The translations under genes were made by a program, and so were the position numbers. Under the pieces are notes generated by a model. The model was not told the DNA's origin. It searched no databases and saw only the letters and a program-made list of their open reading frames with translations. Source: Rhea pennata (taxonomy: Eukaryota; Chordata; Aves; Rheiformes; Rheidae). Taken from it: a stretch of DNA of 64,000 bases. The stretch spans positions 682,001 through 746,000 of the forward strand of contig NW_026907680.1 in the NCBI RefSeq assembly GCF_028389875.1. Direction: 5' to 3'. Each line of letters starts with the position of its first letter. The stretch's first letter is position 1. Below, piece after piece: positions 10,395 to 20,030 of this stretch.

Positions 10395-10823
10395 GATGGT
10401 TAGAAGGCTGGGTCATCTCTCTAAGGAGGAAAGGCTGTAAGGACTGTGCTTGTTTAGCCTCCAGAAGAGAAGCCTGAGAGGGGATCTTACCCATGTCTAC
10501 AAATACCTCAAGGGAGGGTGTCAAGAGGATGGGAGCGGGCTCTTTTCTGTGGTGCCAAGTGCTAGGAGAAGAGGCAGTGCACACGAACAAGAACACAGGG
10601 AGCTCCACCTGACTCTGAGGAAAAACTTCTTTCTGGTGAGAGTGACCGAGCATTGGGACAGGTTGTCCAGAGAGGTAGTGGAGTTTCCTTCTCTGGAGAC
10701 ATTCAGAGGCTGCCTGGTGTGATCCTGTGCAGTGTGCTGTAGGTGACCCTGCTTGAGCAGGGGGGTTGGACGAGATGATCTCCAGAGGCCCCTTCCAACC
10801 TCCACCCTTCGATGATTCTGTGA
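10395..10823 (+). mobile_element. CR1 LINE 3' fragment
   Basis: About 430 bases of CR1 3' end in plus orientation: a GGATCTTACCCATGTCTACA-like block, AACTTCTTTCTGGTGAGAGT, GGGGTTGGACGAGATGATCT and a decayed ATTCTGTGAT tail. Only the last 100 bases are shared by the inverted module copy at 63200-63303, so that copy was cut inside the element. Confidence 0.9.
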
Positions 10824-11830
10824 TGGGCGCTTTCTCTCGCAGCTCCTGCTGTGGGGGTAATGGAAAATGTGTGGAGGACAAAGAGGCTAGAAGCTGGTCT
10901 GAGGTGCGGATCCTTACCGAGGCTTGTCAGCCTGCAGAGAGAAGGGGACTCAATCCTCATGTAGTGCTGATGAAAGTCTCCCTGAGCAGGCTCTCAAGCA
11001 AAGCTCCTGCATTTGCAGATGCGCACGTACCAGATGGAACGATGAAGCCTGGTCCTCCAGAATCGCCATTGCTAGTGAGGGGCCGCAGGCTTTGCCCTGA
11101 CTTGGGCTTGCTGGAGTGTCAAGGTGGAGCAGAGTGGCACTTGGAGGAGGCTCTCCTTCAGCAGCTTAAAGGCCTGCCAGCTTTCCTGAGCTCCTTTGCC
11201 CTTCTGAGCTGCCTCCCCTGTCGTCCCCCTAGCAGGTCTCTGCAGAAGGGGAAGCCTGCTCGCCTCAAGGCCAGCCTCTGGGCTCTGCTGCCCTCCTTCC
11301 TACCTGCCCTCCGGCTCTGCAACTCCACTAGTTCCCGGGTGCTACAGCCCAGGTGGCCATGGATTCTGCTGGCACCAAGCCTCCGGGGTGGCCGCTTCGC
11401 CTTCTGGCCTGGGGCACCCGCCTTCTTCCCCTCACACCCACAAAAGCCCAGCACTCAAGGGCACCCAGGACACACACAAGAGCTGGCAGTTCCCTCCCCA
11501 CATGCAGCCAGCACTGGGCCCCAGCAAGGGGGGCCCAGGCTCAAGCACTTCCTCCCCTCAGAGGCATACAGCAGCTTTTTCCTCCTCTCCCCACAGGCCC
11601 CCTGCCCCCAGGACATGTGTTGGCCATGGCACGGCCTTCTCCACGCCTCTCTCCAGCACAACAAGACGCAGCACACCCCTAGGCCACAGCCACCGCAGCT
11701 GCAGCCAAAGAGCCACAGCACGACCGCGGCGGAGAGCTGCCCTGGCAGCAGCCCCTGAGCCCTGACTCCTCAGCTCTGCTCTTCAGGACTCCCCAAAGCT
11801 CCAACGCTGCAAACGGACGAGCTCACCACA
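10720..11830 (+). repeat. GC-rich module R2, first copy
   Basis: Found inverted at 62520-63303 (whole left part) and 49800-50345 (right part). A 330-residue open frame crosses it in plus orientation, but the other copies do not keep it and its composition is what random GC-rich DNA gives, so I do not call a gene. The right part lies just downstream of the Ser/Gly terminal exon in both 11.8 kb and 49.8 kb settings, so it behaves as that exon's 3' flank. Confidence 0.75.
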
Positions 11831-11867
11831 CACCCAGCCAAGAGCCACCCAACTTGGGGCAGTTGGT

Positions 11868-12578
11868 TTAATTCAGCTTCAGAGAACTTCCTGGGTGCTC
11901 GCGTGGCTCACAAGCAGTGCTGCTGCTGCTGCTGCTGCTGCTGTTGTGGCTGCTGCTGTGGCCACTGCCACTGCCCCTGGGGCTCCCACTGCCGTTGATG
12001 CTCTGTCTGACACTGGGTCTTCGTGTGCCACTGCCACTGCCAGTGGGGCTGCCGTTGTCTCCAACATTGGATCTTCCGCTGCCACTGCTGCTACGAGCGG
12101 GTTTCCCGCTGTGTCCAACATTGCAGCTCCCACTGTCACTGCCGCTGTGTTTGCCGCTGGCACTTGGGCTGCCGCTGTGCCCGCCACTGGGGCTCCCAGT
12201 GACGCTGCCACCGCCAGTGGATCTGCTGCTGCGTCTGCCACTGGGGCTTCCACTGCCCCTGCCGCTGACACTGGGGCTGCCGCTCTGTCTGCCACCCGGG
12301 CTCCCACTGCCACTGCCACGCTGCCTGCTACTGACACTGGGGCTGCCGTTCTCTTTTGCAGTGGGGCTTCCACTGCCGCTGCCTCTGGGTCTCCCGCTGA
12401 CACTGCCGCTGATACTGCCCCTGCCACTGCTGCTGCGTCTTCTGCTAAAACTGGCTCTGCTGGGCTCTTTGCCACTGCTGCTGCGTCTTCTGCTAAAACT
12501 GGCTCTGCTGGTCTCTTTGCCACTGCTGCTGCTCTTTCTTCTGCTTGCCTGTGTCTCTGCACACGGCTCTTCTTCCCC
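11868..12578 (-). CDS. Ser/Gly/Arg-rich terminal exon, copy 1
   Basis: On the minus strand a pyrimidine-rich tract and TGTGCAG acceptor (at 12579) lead into GEEEPCAETQASRRKSSSSG, two SRASFSRRRSSSGK repeats and then a long tandem array of GSGSPS-type units. The exon ends ACEPREHPGSSLKLN and TAA at 11868-11870. The frame is open from splice site to stop and the same ends recur in the other copies, so this frame rather than the Ala- or Leu-rich alternatives is the likely coding one. The array is built of roughly 24-30-base units, so it is also a coding minisatellite. It lies downstream, in sense, of the CCDC81-like exons and is probably the last exon of such a gene. Its function is unknown; the composition suggests a disordered, possibly phosphorylated tail. 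Confidence 0.6.
   Translation of the reverse strand, partial: GEEEPCAETQASRRKSSSSGKETSRASFSRRRSSSGKEPSRASFSRRRSSSGRGSISGSVSGRPRGSGSGSPTAKENGSPSVSSRQRGSGSGSPGGRQSGSPSVSGRGSGSPSGRRSSRSTGGGSVTGSPSGGHSGSPSASGKHSGSDSGSCNVGHSGKPARSSSGSGRSNVGDNGSPTGSGSGTRRPSVRQSINGSGSPRGSGSGHSSSHNSSSSSSSSTACEPREHPGSSLKLN
11912..11942. repeat. CTG/CAG triplet run
   Basis: GTGCTGCTGCTG...CTGTTG, about nine CTG triplets, encodes the serine run near the end of the Ser/Gly exon in sense. Its length differs between exon copies. Confidence 0.8.
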
Positions 12579-12599
12579 CTGCACAAGGAGGCAGAAAGA

Positions 12600-14035
12600 A
12601 CAGGCTGTGTTCTGCCCTGCCAGAAAGCCCAGGAAGACTGCAGACTCGTGAGGGCCAGGGATGTTTGCGGGAGCTTCTGAGGGTGTTGCCAGCCTCACCG
12701 TCATGGGACAGGGGAGCTTGTTTGGACACAGCTCATCAGCCCGTGGCAGAGGCTGCTGGTACCAGGACTGGCAGGTACCTGTGTCGTCTTGGCTTCAGCA
12801 GTCAGGGAGAGCTTTGCAAAGGGGCACACCAACGCTGGAAGCATCCCTTTGCGCTCAGCTGCTCAGATCTTGCAGGTGCCACTGTTGGAGGCCATTCTCA
12901 GCACTCAACAGCTGCCCCTTGGCTGGAAGGCAAGGCTGAGCCCAGGCCAGCCCTGTGGCTTGCTCATGGGGCAATGGGGCTGCAGCCGCACTGACACCTT
13001 GTCTCTCTCACTCGGCCTCAGAGCCCTCCTGCTTATCTCCTCCTCTACTCCCTCAACCCCGCTCCCATTTGCAGCCACAGCCCTTCAGCTCCACAGCAGT
13101 GCTGGGCATTTGCTGAGTGCTGCAAGGAGGGACTTAGTGACAGGCTTTAAGCCACATAAATCTCATGTCAGAAAAAGTCACAGCACGCTCTAGGCAGCAC
13201 AGTGGCTCCGGGATTACAAGTGGCACCCCTTGCTGCCTCACTGCCTCTCAGTTCTGCCAGGCTTCTCCTGGAGCTGCCACATACCTGCCCTGTCTTGCAA
13301 GGCCCCTCTTGACTGTCCAGCCCTTCCTCCTCTTCCTCTAGGCAGGAGAAGTAGACCTTCAGGGTCACTTGCTTGTCTTCTCCCAGCTGGTATTGGACGA
13401 TCTTCTGAATATTGGGCTTTTCTTCAGCCAGATTCTCAGCACCCTCCTGCACCTGCAAGACAACTCCACACTGTGCAATGTGCCCCACTTCCAAGTCCAC
13501 TCCGCTGCTCTCCACATGCTCCTCACCAGCATCCAGAGACTGCAGGACCTTGGCAATCACCAGGCCCCTGGCTCTGACCTGGCCTGGGGCACCCGCCGGA
13601 CAACGGCTGCTGCCACCCCAGCAGCAGAAGAGCAAGGGGCACCGCAACATGTCCCAGGCTTTGTGACCTTCTCCTGAGCCTTCCTGCCAGCACCCTATTG
13701 CCCTGAAGGGAAGACCAGCCATGCTGAACATCCCCTTCTCATTCGCACCAAGCATCTCAATAATCACACAGCTGAGCAGAAACTCTCCATGGTCTCTCAC
13801 TGAAAACCCCAGCACTACCATGGCCAGAAAAAAAGAGAGGGTCCCAGGGGCTCTGCTGGAGTGTTCGAGGAGGGCGCAGCAGCAAGAGCTATATTGCAAA
13901 ACTAGAGCCCAAGCAGTGCCTTTGAAGGCAAGCCCTGGGCCAAGTCAGCCAGGGCTCAGCAGAGCCCATGGGAAGGGCTCTTGTCCCAGAGAAGAATGCT
14001 TCTGCAGACAAAGGAGCTCAGGGAGGAGCACCTAC
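12600..14035. other. Spacer with one long minus-strand frame
   Basis: Between the Ser/Gly exon and the first exon pair. It includes a minus-strand open frame of 243 residues at 13168-13899. Its first part (VVLGFSVRDHGEFLLSCV) is homologous to the same position in every other unit of the array, where it is not consistently open. Its second part, with AENLAEEKPNIQKIVQYQLG and an acidic LEEEEEGL run, is unique in the window and could be an exon. I do not recognise it. Confidence 0.35.
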
Positions 14036-14907
14036 CTGTCTTGCCTTCGGAGCGCTTTCATTCACAGCCCACACAGCTCGCACTCTAGTGCGTGGTGGTT
14101 GTTCCCAGGCGCCTGGGGCCGGCCATTTGGCAAAACACTCTGGGGTGGTGGAAAACATCCTGCAAATAGGCACCAGGGAGGTGGCATGAGCCCGGGGAAG
14201 CTGGGGAGTTTGGACTCCACGCAGCGCTCCCAAGGGGGGCACCTGCCTCTGCAGCAGAAGGCAGTTCTGCAGCAGCAGCACGGGGGTTCCACTGACGGGG
14301 ATCACATCCACAGACACGGAAATCACCTCCCGCCAAAACACCCACAGCTACACAATGTGCCCGCTGGAGAGCTCCGGGTGCCCACAGCGAGACTTTCTCT
14401 CCAGGCAGCAAGGAGAGCAGCAGGGTCCCCTACAAGGACAGCCTCCAACTCACACCATTACCTGTGTCCTGTCAACTGCATTAGCCACTGCTCCGTGGCC
14501 CCAAGGACTCGGTGTTCCGGGATGGGCAATGGATTGCTGCTGGGCACCCAGCAACAGAGAAGGAGAAAGGCATGAAGGCAGCCCAGAATAAAGCCCTTGT
14601 GTGGTGGGAGCCAGCACAGAGTTGGCCAAAGCCCCCCACAGAGCCCATATGAAGGCAGAGCATGCCCGGAGGTCACAGGGACACTGTCGCTGGGAAGTCT
14701 TGCTCCCAAAGCACTTTCAGAGCAGCCTTTGCCAGCCCTGGCACTGCAGCCCTAACAAACCTGCGCCGAGAAGATGCTCTCTTGCTAAACTGGAGGCTAG
14801 GGAGCCAACAAATATACTCACGTTGGAAACATATGGCGGCGGGGAGTACGGGCCTGGACATCGAGGGCTTTGGTGGCTGCAAGGATCGAGTCTCTCATCT
14901 CCAGCAT
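14036..14907 (-). CDS. CCDC81-like exon pair, array unit 1
   Basis: The 86-nt exon (14822-14907; acceptor GTGCAG, donor GTGAGTAT) reads MLEMRDSILAATKALDVQ...MFPT. The next exon in sense (14036-14159, 124 nt; acceptor TATTTGCAG, donor GTAGGTGC) joins in phase 2 and reads TMFSTTPECFAKWPAPGAWE onward. Both are open and spliced phases agree. The 86-nt exon corresponds to the exon following the second HU-type domain in the intact gene at 20-24 kb. This unit lacks recognisable HU exons, so it is either extra exons of that gene or a fragment. Confidence 0.6.
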
Positions 14908-15697
14908 CTGCACAGGGGAGAAAAACAGGTGAGATGCTGCCAAGAAGAGGATCTTGCTGCTCACAAGGGCAGCCAATGTTTGCACTGTTCAGAGAAGAAG
15001 CTGCCTCTCAGAACAGCAGAAACAACCTTCTCTCTTGCTCACTGCAACCCCTCCATTCTACACAATAGCTGCTCCCTGGACATACAGGCAAATGGGGAAA
15101 AGCTCTGGCAGGCTTTTGTCAAGGGCAAGAGCCAAGAGGCTGATCCAGGAGAGCAGTTCTTGCCTAAGGGAGAGACTGAGGGAGGGCAGCGCAGGGGAGG
15201 GCCGCTGACTAAGATCAAGGGCAATGTGCAGGGCAGTCCTGCCAGGGAGGACAGGAGGGGGCAGTGGGGGCTACGGCAGGTCTCTTTTCCCAGAAGGGAA
15301 GATTATTTCTCAGCCTCTGCTCTGACCCTTCCCATGCGTCTTCCTGCAAACACCCTACTGCCCTGAAGGAAAGACTAGCAACACTGAACATCCCATTCTC
15401 ATTAATCACACAACTGAGCAGAAACTGAATTTTCTATCGCAGAAAGGCTCTGCAGTTCAGAGGCAATCAAAAACGGGACCCCGGTGCCTCTGCTGGTGTG
15501 TTCAAGGAGGGCGCAGCAGAAAGAGCTATATTGCAAACCTGGAGCACAAGCGGTGCCTGTGAAGGCAAGCCCCGGGCCAAGTCTTGCAAGGCTCAGCAGA
15601 GCCCATGGGAAGGGCTCTTGTACAGCCAGCGCCCATAGCACAAGACCTGGGCAGAAAGCAGGCTGGCACATGAAGGGCCTCAATGAGGAGCACTTAC

Positions 15698-16540
15698 CAC
15701 GCCAGACCTCTGACGGCCCTCGCTCAGAGGACATGCAGCTAGTTCTCTCCGTTTCTTCTTCCTGCCCGCTGCTGCACTCTGTGCAGAGCACTCTGAGGTG
15801 ACTGGCACTGGCCTGCAAATACACACCGCGGAGAGGTGATATGAGCACAGGGGGAGTAGGGTCCCCAGCTGGCCCTCACCAGCTTCACACCTGCTCCTGC
15901 AGCAGAAGGCAATTCTGCAGCAGAAGCACAGGGCTCCCACTGAGTGTGGCCACATCAGAGCATCACCTCCCACCAAAACACCTGGGGCTGCACGTCATGC
16001 CTGAAGGAGAGCTCCAGGAGCCCAAGGGAGACTCTCTCCAGGCAGTGAGGAGAGCAGCAGGGTCATCTGCAAGGACAGGCTCTAAAATACATCATTACCT
16101 GCTGTCCTGCCAACTACATAAGACCTGAACACTCTGTGTTCAGGGATGGGCAATAGGTTGTTGCTGGGCACCCAGTGTCGAAGAAGGAGAAAGGTATCAA
16201 GGCAGTCAAGCATTAAGCTCTTGCATAGTGGGAGGCAGCACAGAGCTCTGCTGAACCCTCTCCCCACCCACAGAGCCCAGATGAAGGCAGCGCATGCGTG
16301 CAGGTCACTGGGACCCAGCCGCTTGGAATTTTTGCTCCCAAAGCACTTTCAGAGCAGCCTCCCCCAGCCCTGGCAATGCAGCCCTAACAAACCTGTGCGG
16401 AGAGGCTGCTGCCTTTGTCAGGAAGAGGGGAAAGAAGGAAGGCAAAGTACTCACCTTAGGAACATGTTTGGAAGAGGTGCAGGGGACACAATCGGAGCTG
16501 CTTTAGGAGCTGTCGGGATTGAATCCCTGTGTATTTTCAT
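15698..16540 (-). CDS. CCDC81-like exon pair, array unit 2
   Basis: The 86-nt exon at 16455-16540 (MKIHRDSIPTAPKAAPIVSP...) has acceptor CTTTGCAG and donor GTGAGTAC. The following exon is at 15698-15812 (115 nt; donor GTAAGTGC) and reads TPVPVTSECSAQSAAAGRKK onward. Both are open in the phase set by unit 1. The phase-0 end of the second exon is the same as in the other units although lengths differ by 9 bases (three codons). Closest relatives are the copies at 33-34 kb and 46-48 kb, which carry an 8-base insertion in the second exon. Confidence 0.6.
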
Positions 16541-17272
16541 CTGCAAAGGTGAGAAAGAGAGGTGAGATGCTTCCAAGGAAAGGATCTTGCTGCTGGTAAG
16601 GGCAGCCCATGTTTCCATGCTTCAGAGAAGAAGCTGCCTCTCAGAATTGCAGAAACAGCCGTTGATCCTTTGCTCTTGCTCACAGCAGCCCCTCCATTCC
16701 ACACAAGAGCAGCTGCAGGGGAATATGGGCAAAGAGCTAAATGTTCTGGCAGGCTTTTGTCCAGGGAAGAGCCAAAAGGCTGATCCAGGACAGAACGGAG
16801 ACATCAAGGGAGGCAAGCGCAGGGGAAGCCAGCTCAGAAGCTTCTCCAGAAGGGAAGGTTCTTCCCCAGCCTCTGCTCTGAGCCTTCCCGGGAGCCTTCC
16901 TGTCAGCACCCTTTTACCCTGAAGGGAAGCCCAGAAAGGCTGAACATCCCTTTCCTGCTTGAAAGAAGCATCTGAATTATCACAGAGCTGAGCAGAAGCT
17001 CTTCACTTTCTATCACAGAAAGGCCCAGCACTTCCAGTGCCACCAGCAGGAGGGCCCCAGAGGCTCTGCTGGTGTGTTCACGGAGAGCAAGGTGCAACAG
17101 CGTGTGCATTCCACAACTACATTCACCACTGCTGCCTTTGAAGGCAGGACTGGGCGATGTCGGGCAGGGCTCAGTGAACCCATGGGAAGGGCTCTTGCAA
17201 GCCAGCGCCCATAGCACAAGGAGTTTGCAGGAAGCAAGCTGGAAAAGAAGGGCCCCCAGCAGTGACACTTAC

Positions 17273-18132
17273 TGCTCTGGCATTCTCGTCCACTTCATTC
17301 CCAGGCCACTCAGTAGGTGCTCCACCTTCTGATGATGGCTTCCTCCCGCCTGGCACTGCCTTCTGGGCAGAGCACTCTGGGGTGCCTAGGAATGGACTGC
17401 AAATACACACCACGGGGAGGTGGCATGAGCACAGGGGCAGTAGGGTCCCCATTTCAGCCTGACAAGTTGGGCACCTGCTTCTACCGCAGAAGGCAGTTCT
17501 GTAGCAGAAGCACGTGGGTCCCCCTCACTGGGGTCACATCAACAGAAACGGGGATCACCCCCTAACAAAACACCCAGGGCTGCAGATCATGCCTGAAGGA
17601 GAGCTCTGGACACAACCACAGTGAAAATTTCTCTCCATGCAGGAAGGCGAGCAGCAGGGTCATCTGGCAGGACAGGCTCCCAGGCACAGCATTACGCGCT
17701 GTGCTGCCGACTACATTAGCCACTGCCCCATGGCCCCAAGGACTCTGTGTTCCGGGATGGGCAATGGATTGCTGCTGGGCACCCAGTGACAAAGACAGAG
17801 AAAGGCATCAAGGCAGTCCAGAATAAAGCTCTTGCGTGGTGGGAGACAGCATAAATCTTGGCTTAGGGCCTCCAACAGACCCTGTATGAAGGCAGAGCCA
17901 CTGGGATGCAGCCGCTGGGAAGTCTTGCTCCCAAAGCACTTTCAGAGCAGCCTCCCCCAGCCCTGGCACTGCAGCCCTATCAAACCTGTGCTGAGAGGCT
18001 GCTGCCTTCGTCAGTCAGGGGAAAAGAAGCAAGGCAAAGTACTCACGTTGGAAAAATACTTGGAAGAGCACAAGGGGCCTCAGTCTCACTCCTCTGGCTG
18101 GCTTCGAGGACTGAGTCCCTCATCTCCAGCAT
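17273..18132 (-). CDS. CCDC81-like exon pair, array unit 3
   Basis: The 86-nt exon at 18047-18132 reads MLEMRDSVLEASQRSETEAP...SIFPT. The next exon at 17273-17396 (124 nt) reads TPFLGTPECSAQKAVPGGRK onward, with donor GTAAGTGT. Both are open with matching phases. Copies of the second exon lie inverted at 36097-36219 (one base lost) and in the same orientation at 48734-48857 (intact). Confidence 0.6.
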
Positions 18133-18927
18133 CTGCAAAGGTGAGAAACACCGGTGAGATGCTGCCAAGGAAAGAATCTTGCTGCTGGCAAAGGCAGCTA
18201 AAGTTTCCACTACTCAGAAAAGAAGAAGCTGCCTCTCAGAAACTCTGAAATACCCATCATTGTTGCTCACAGCAGCCCCTCCATTCCACACAAGACCAGC
18301 TGTAGGAGAATATAGGCAAAAGTCTAAAAGCTCTGGCAGGATTATGTCCAGGGCAAGCACAAAGAGGCTAATCCAGCAGAGCATTGGGAAGTCAAGGCAG
18401 GCAAGTGCAGGGGAAGGCAGCTCACTAAACTCTAGGGCAATGTGCAGGGCAGTCCTGCTAGGGAGGATGAGAGAGGGCAGTGGGGGTTACGGCAGCTCTG
18501 TTTTCCCAGAAGGGAAGGTTCTTTCTCAGCCTCTGCTCTGACCCTTCCCTGTCAGTGCTCTTTTACCCTGAAGGGAAGCCCAGCAAGGCTGAACATCCCT
18601 TTCCTGTTTGAACCAAGCATCTGAATAATCACACCGCTGAACAGAATCTCTCCATCTGCTATAGCAGAAAGGCCCAGCAGTTCCACGGCCACTAGAGCGA
18701 GGGCCCCAGAGGCTCTGCTGGGAGAGGTTAATGGAGAGTGAAGGAGTCATGAGAGATGCACTGCAGAAGTAGAGCACAAGCAGCGCCTTTGACAGCTAAC
18801 CCCGGGGACAGTCAGGCAGGGCCCAGAGGAACCCATGGGAAGGGCTCTTGTCCAGCCAGTGCCCACACCACGATGCTTTGGCAGAAAGCAAGCTGCCAAA
18901 AGAAGGACCTCCATCAGGAGCACCTAC

Positions 18928-19048
18928 CTCTCTTGACTTCTGATAGCCAGTCTCGGGCCAGCCAGCTCCTGCTCTGGCTTCTGGCAGCTGCTTCCTCCAG
19001 CCCAGTAAATCCTCCTTTGCAGAGCTAGGCTGAATTGCTGGCAGCATG
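18928..19048 (-). CDS. CCDC81-like second exon without its 86-nt partner, unit 4
   Basis: A 121-nt candidate exon with TTTGCAG acceptor and GTAGGTGC donor. It is open in the same phase as the others and reads TMLPAIQPSSAKEDLLGWRK onward. No 86-nt exon lies directly upstream in sense; instead 19040-19780 holds sequence shared with 59400-60610. The inverted relative at 60607-60728 carries an in-frame stop. Confidence 0.5.
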
Positions 19049-20030
19049 CTGCAAATACACACCGTGGGGAAGTGTGACACAGAGACTCCCCACCACCCAA
19101 CCACCCAGGGCTGCACAGCGTGCCCGAGGGAAAGCTCTGGGTGCCCACATCAAGACTTTTTCTCCAGGCACCAAGGAGAGCAGCAGGGTCAGCTCCAAGG
19201 ACAGGCTCCAGGACACACCATTACCCACTGTCCTGAGCACTCCAGTAGCCACTGCTGTGTGGCCCCCAAGGACAAGCTTTCTTGGAAGCTTCAGAAATGG
19301 AACCGGGAATAACTGCTCTGTCCCTTGCAGTCCTTCCGTCTTCAGGCACTCATGTCCCTCCTTCCCATCCTCTTCAAAGTGCCCAAACAACTCGCCCTTG
19401 CCTCTAAGGGCTGCCTGAGCCATGGCCACACCCTCTCGAGCCTGCTGCTCGCCACCCCTGACTGCTGCCTGGAAATGACCTTCCTTCCTCCTTGCTGCTG
19501 GCAGTCAAAGGAAGGGCATTGCCCAAGGGGAAACACCACAGCTTTGGGGAGATATTCACCCAAGGCATCCTCCCCTCCAGCAGCATTCCCTGCACACCCC
19601 TCTTGCACCTCGCACCAGTTGAGCTTTTCCACTTAGCTCCTCACAAGGCCTGACAAGGGCATGCAGACTCTTCCTCAGCCTCCAAAATTGCCCTGAGACA
19701 CCCAGCCCTGCTCTCCACAGAGGAGCAGCATTCTCCTTACTTTCATCTATGGGCTAGGGGAAAAGGCCCTCCTCTTCCCGAAGGACCAATTACATTGAGT
19801 TGCCCAAAGATCTGGAAGCTGGAAGCAGAGGCAGCGGGGGCAGAAAGCCAAGAGCAGGCTCTGCCAGGCACTTGCTCTTGTCTGCCCAACCAGCGAGGGA
19901 GGCCTAGTCCTCGTGGCAGAGCTTAAAAGGCATTCAGAGCTCCTCAGGACCTTGTGTCCAAGGGAAACATCACCCTCCAAGACACACAAGGCTACAGGGT
20001 CACCCTCCGCCATTCCCCCAAGTGTCTCAC

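Noticed and set aside
11895-12680. Ala- and Leu-rich frames opposite the Ser/Gly exon
   Set aside because: All frames of the minisatellite are open. Only the Ser/Gly/Arg frame has a splice acceptor, a non-repetitive start and a shared stop in several copies.
14000-19000. Maestro-type HEAT-repeat gene cluster
   Set aside because: Considered because such families are expanded in birds, but the HU-domain exons at 21-24 kb fit CCDC81 and no HEAT pattern is visible.
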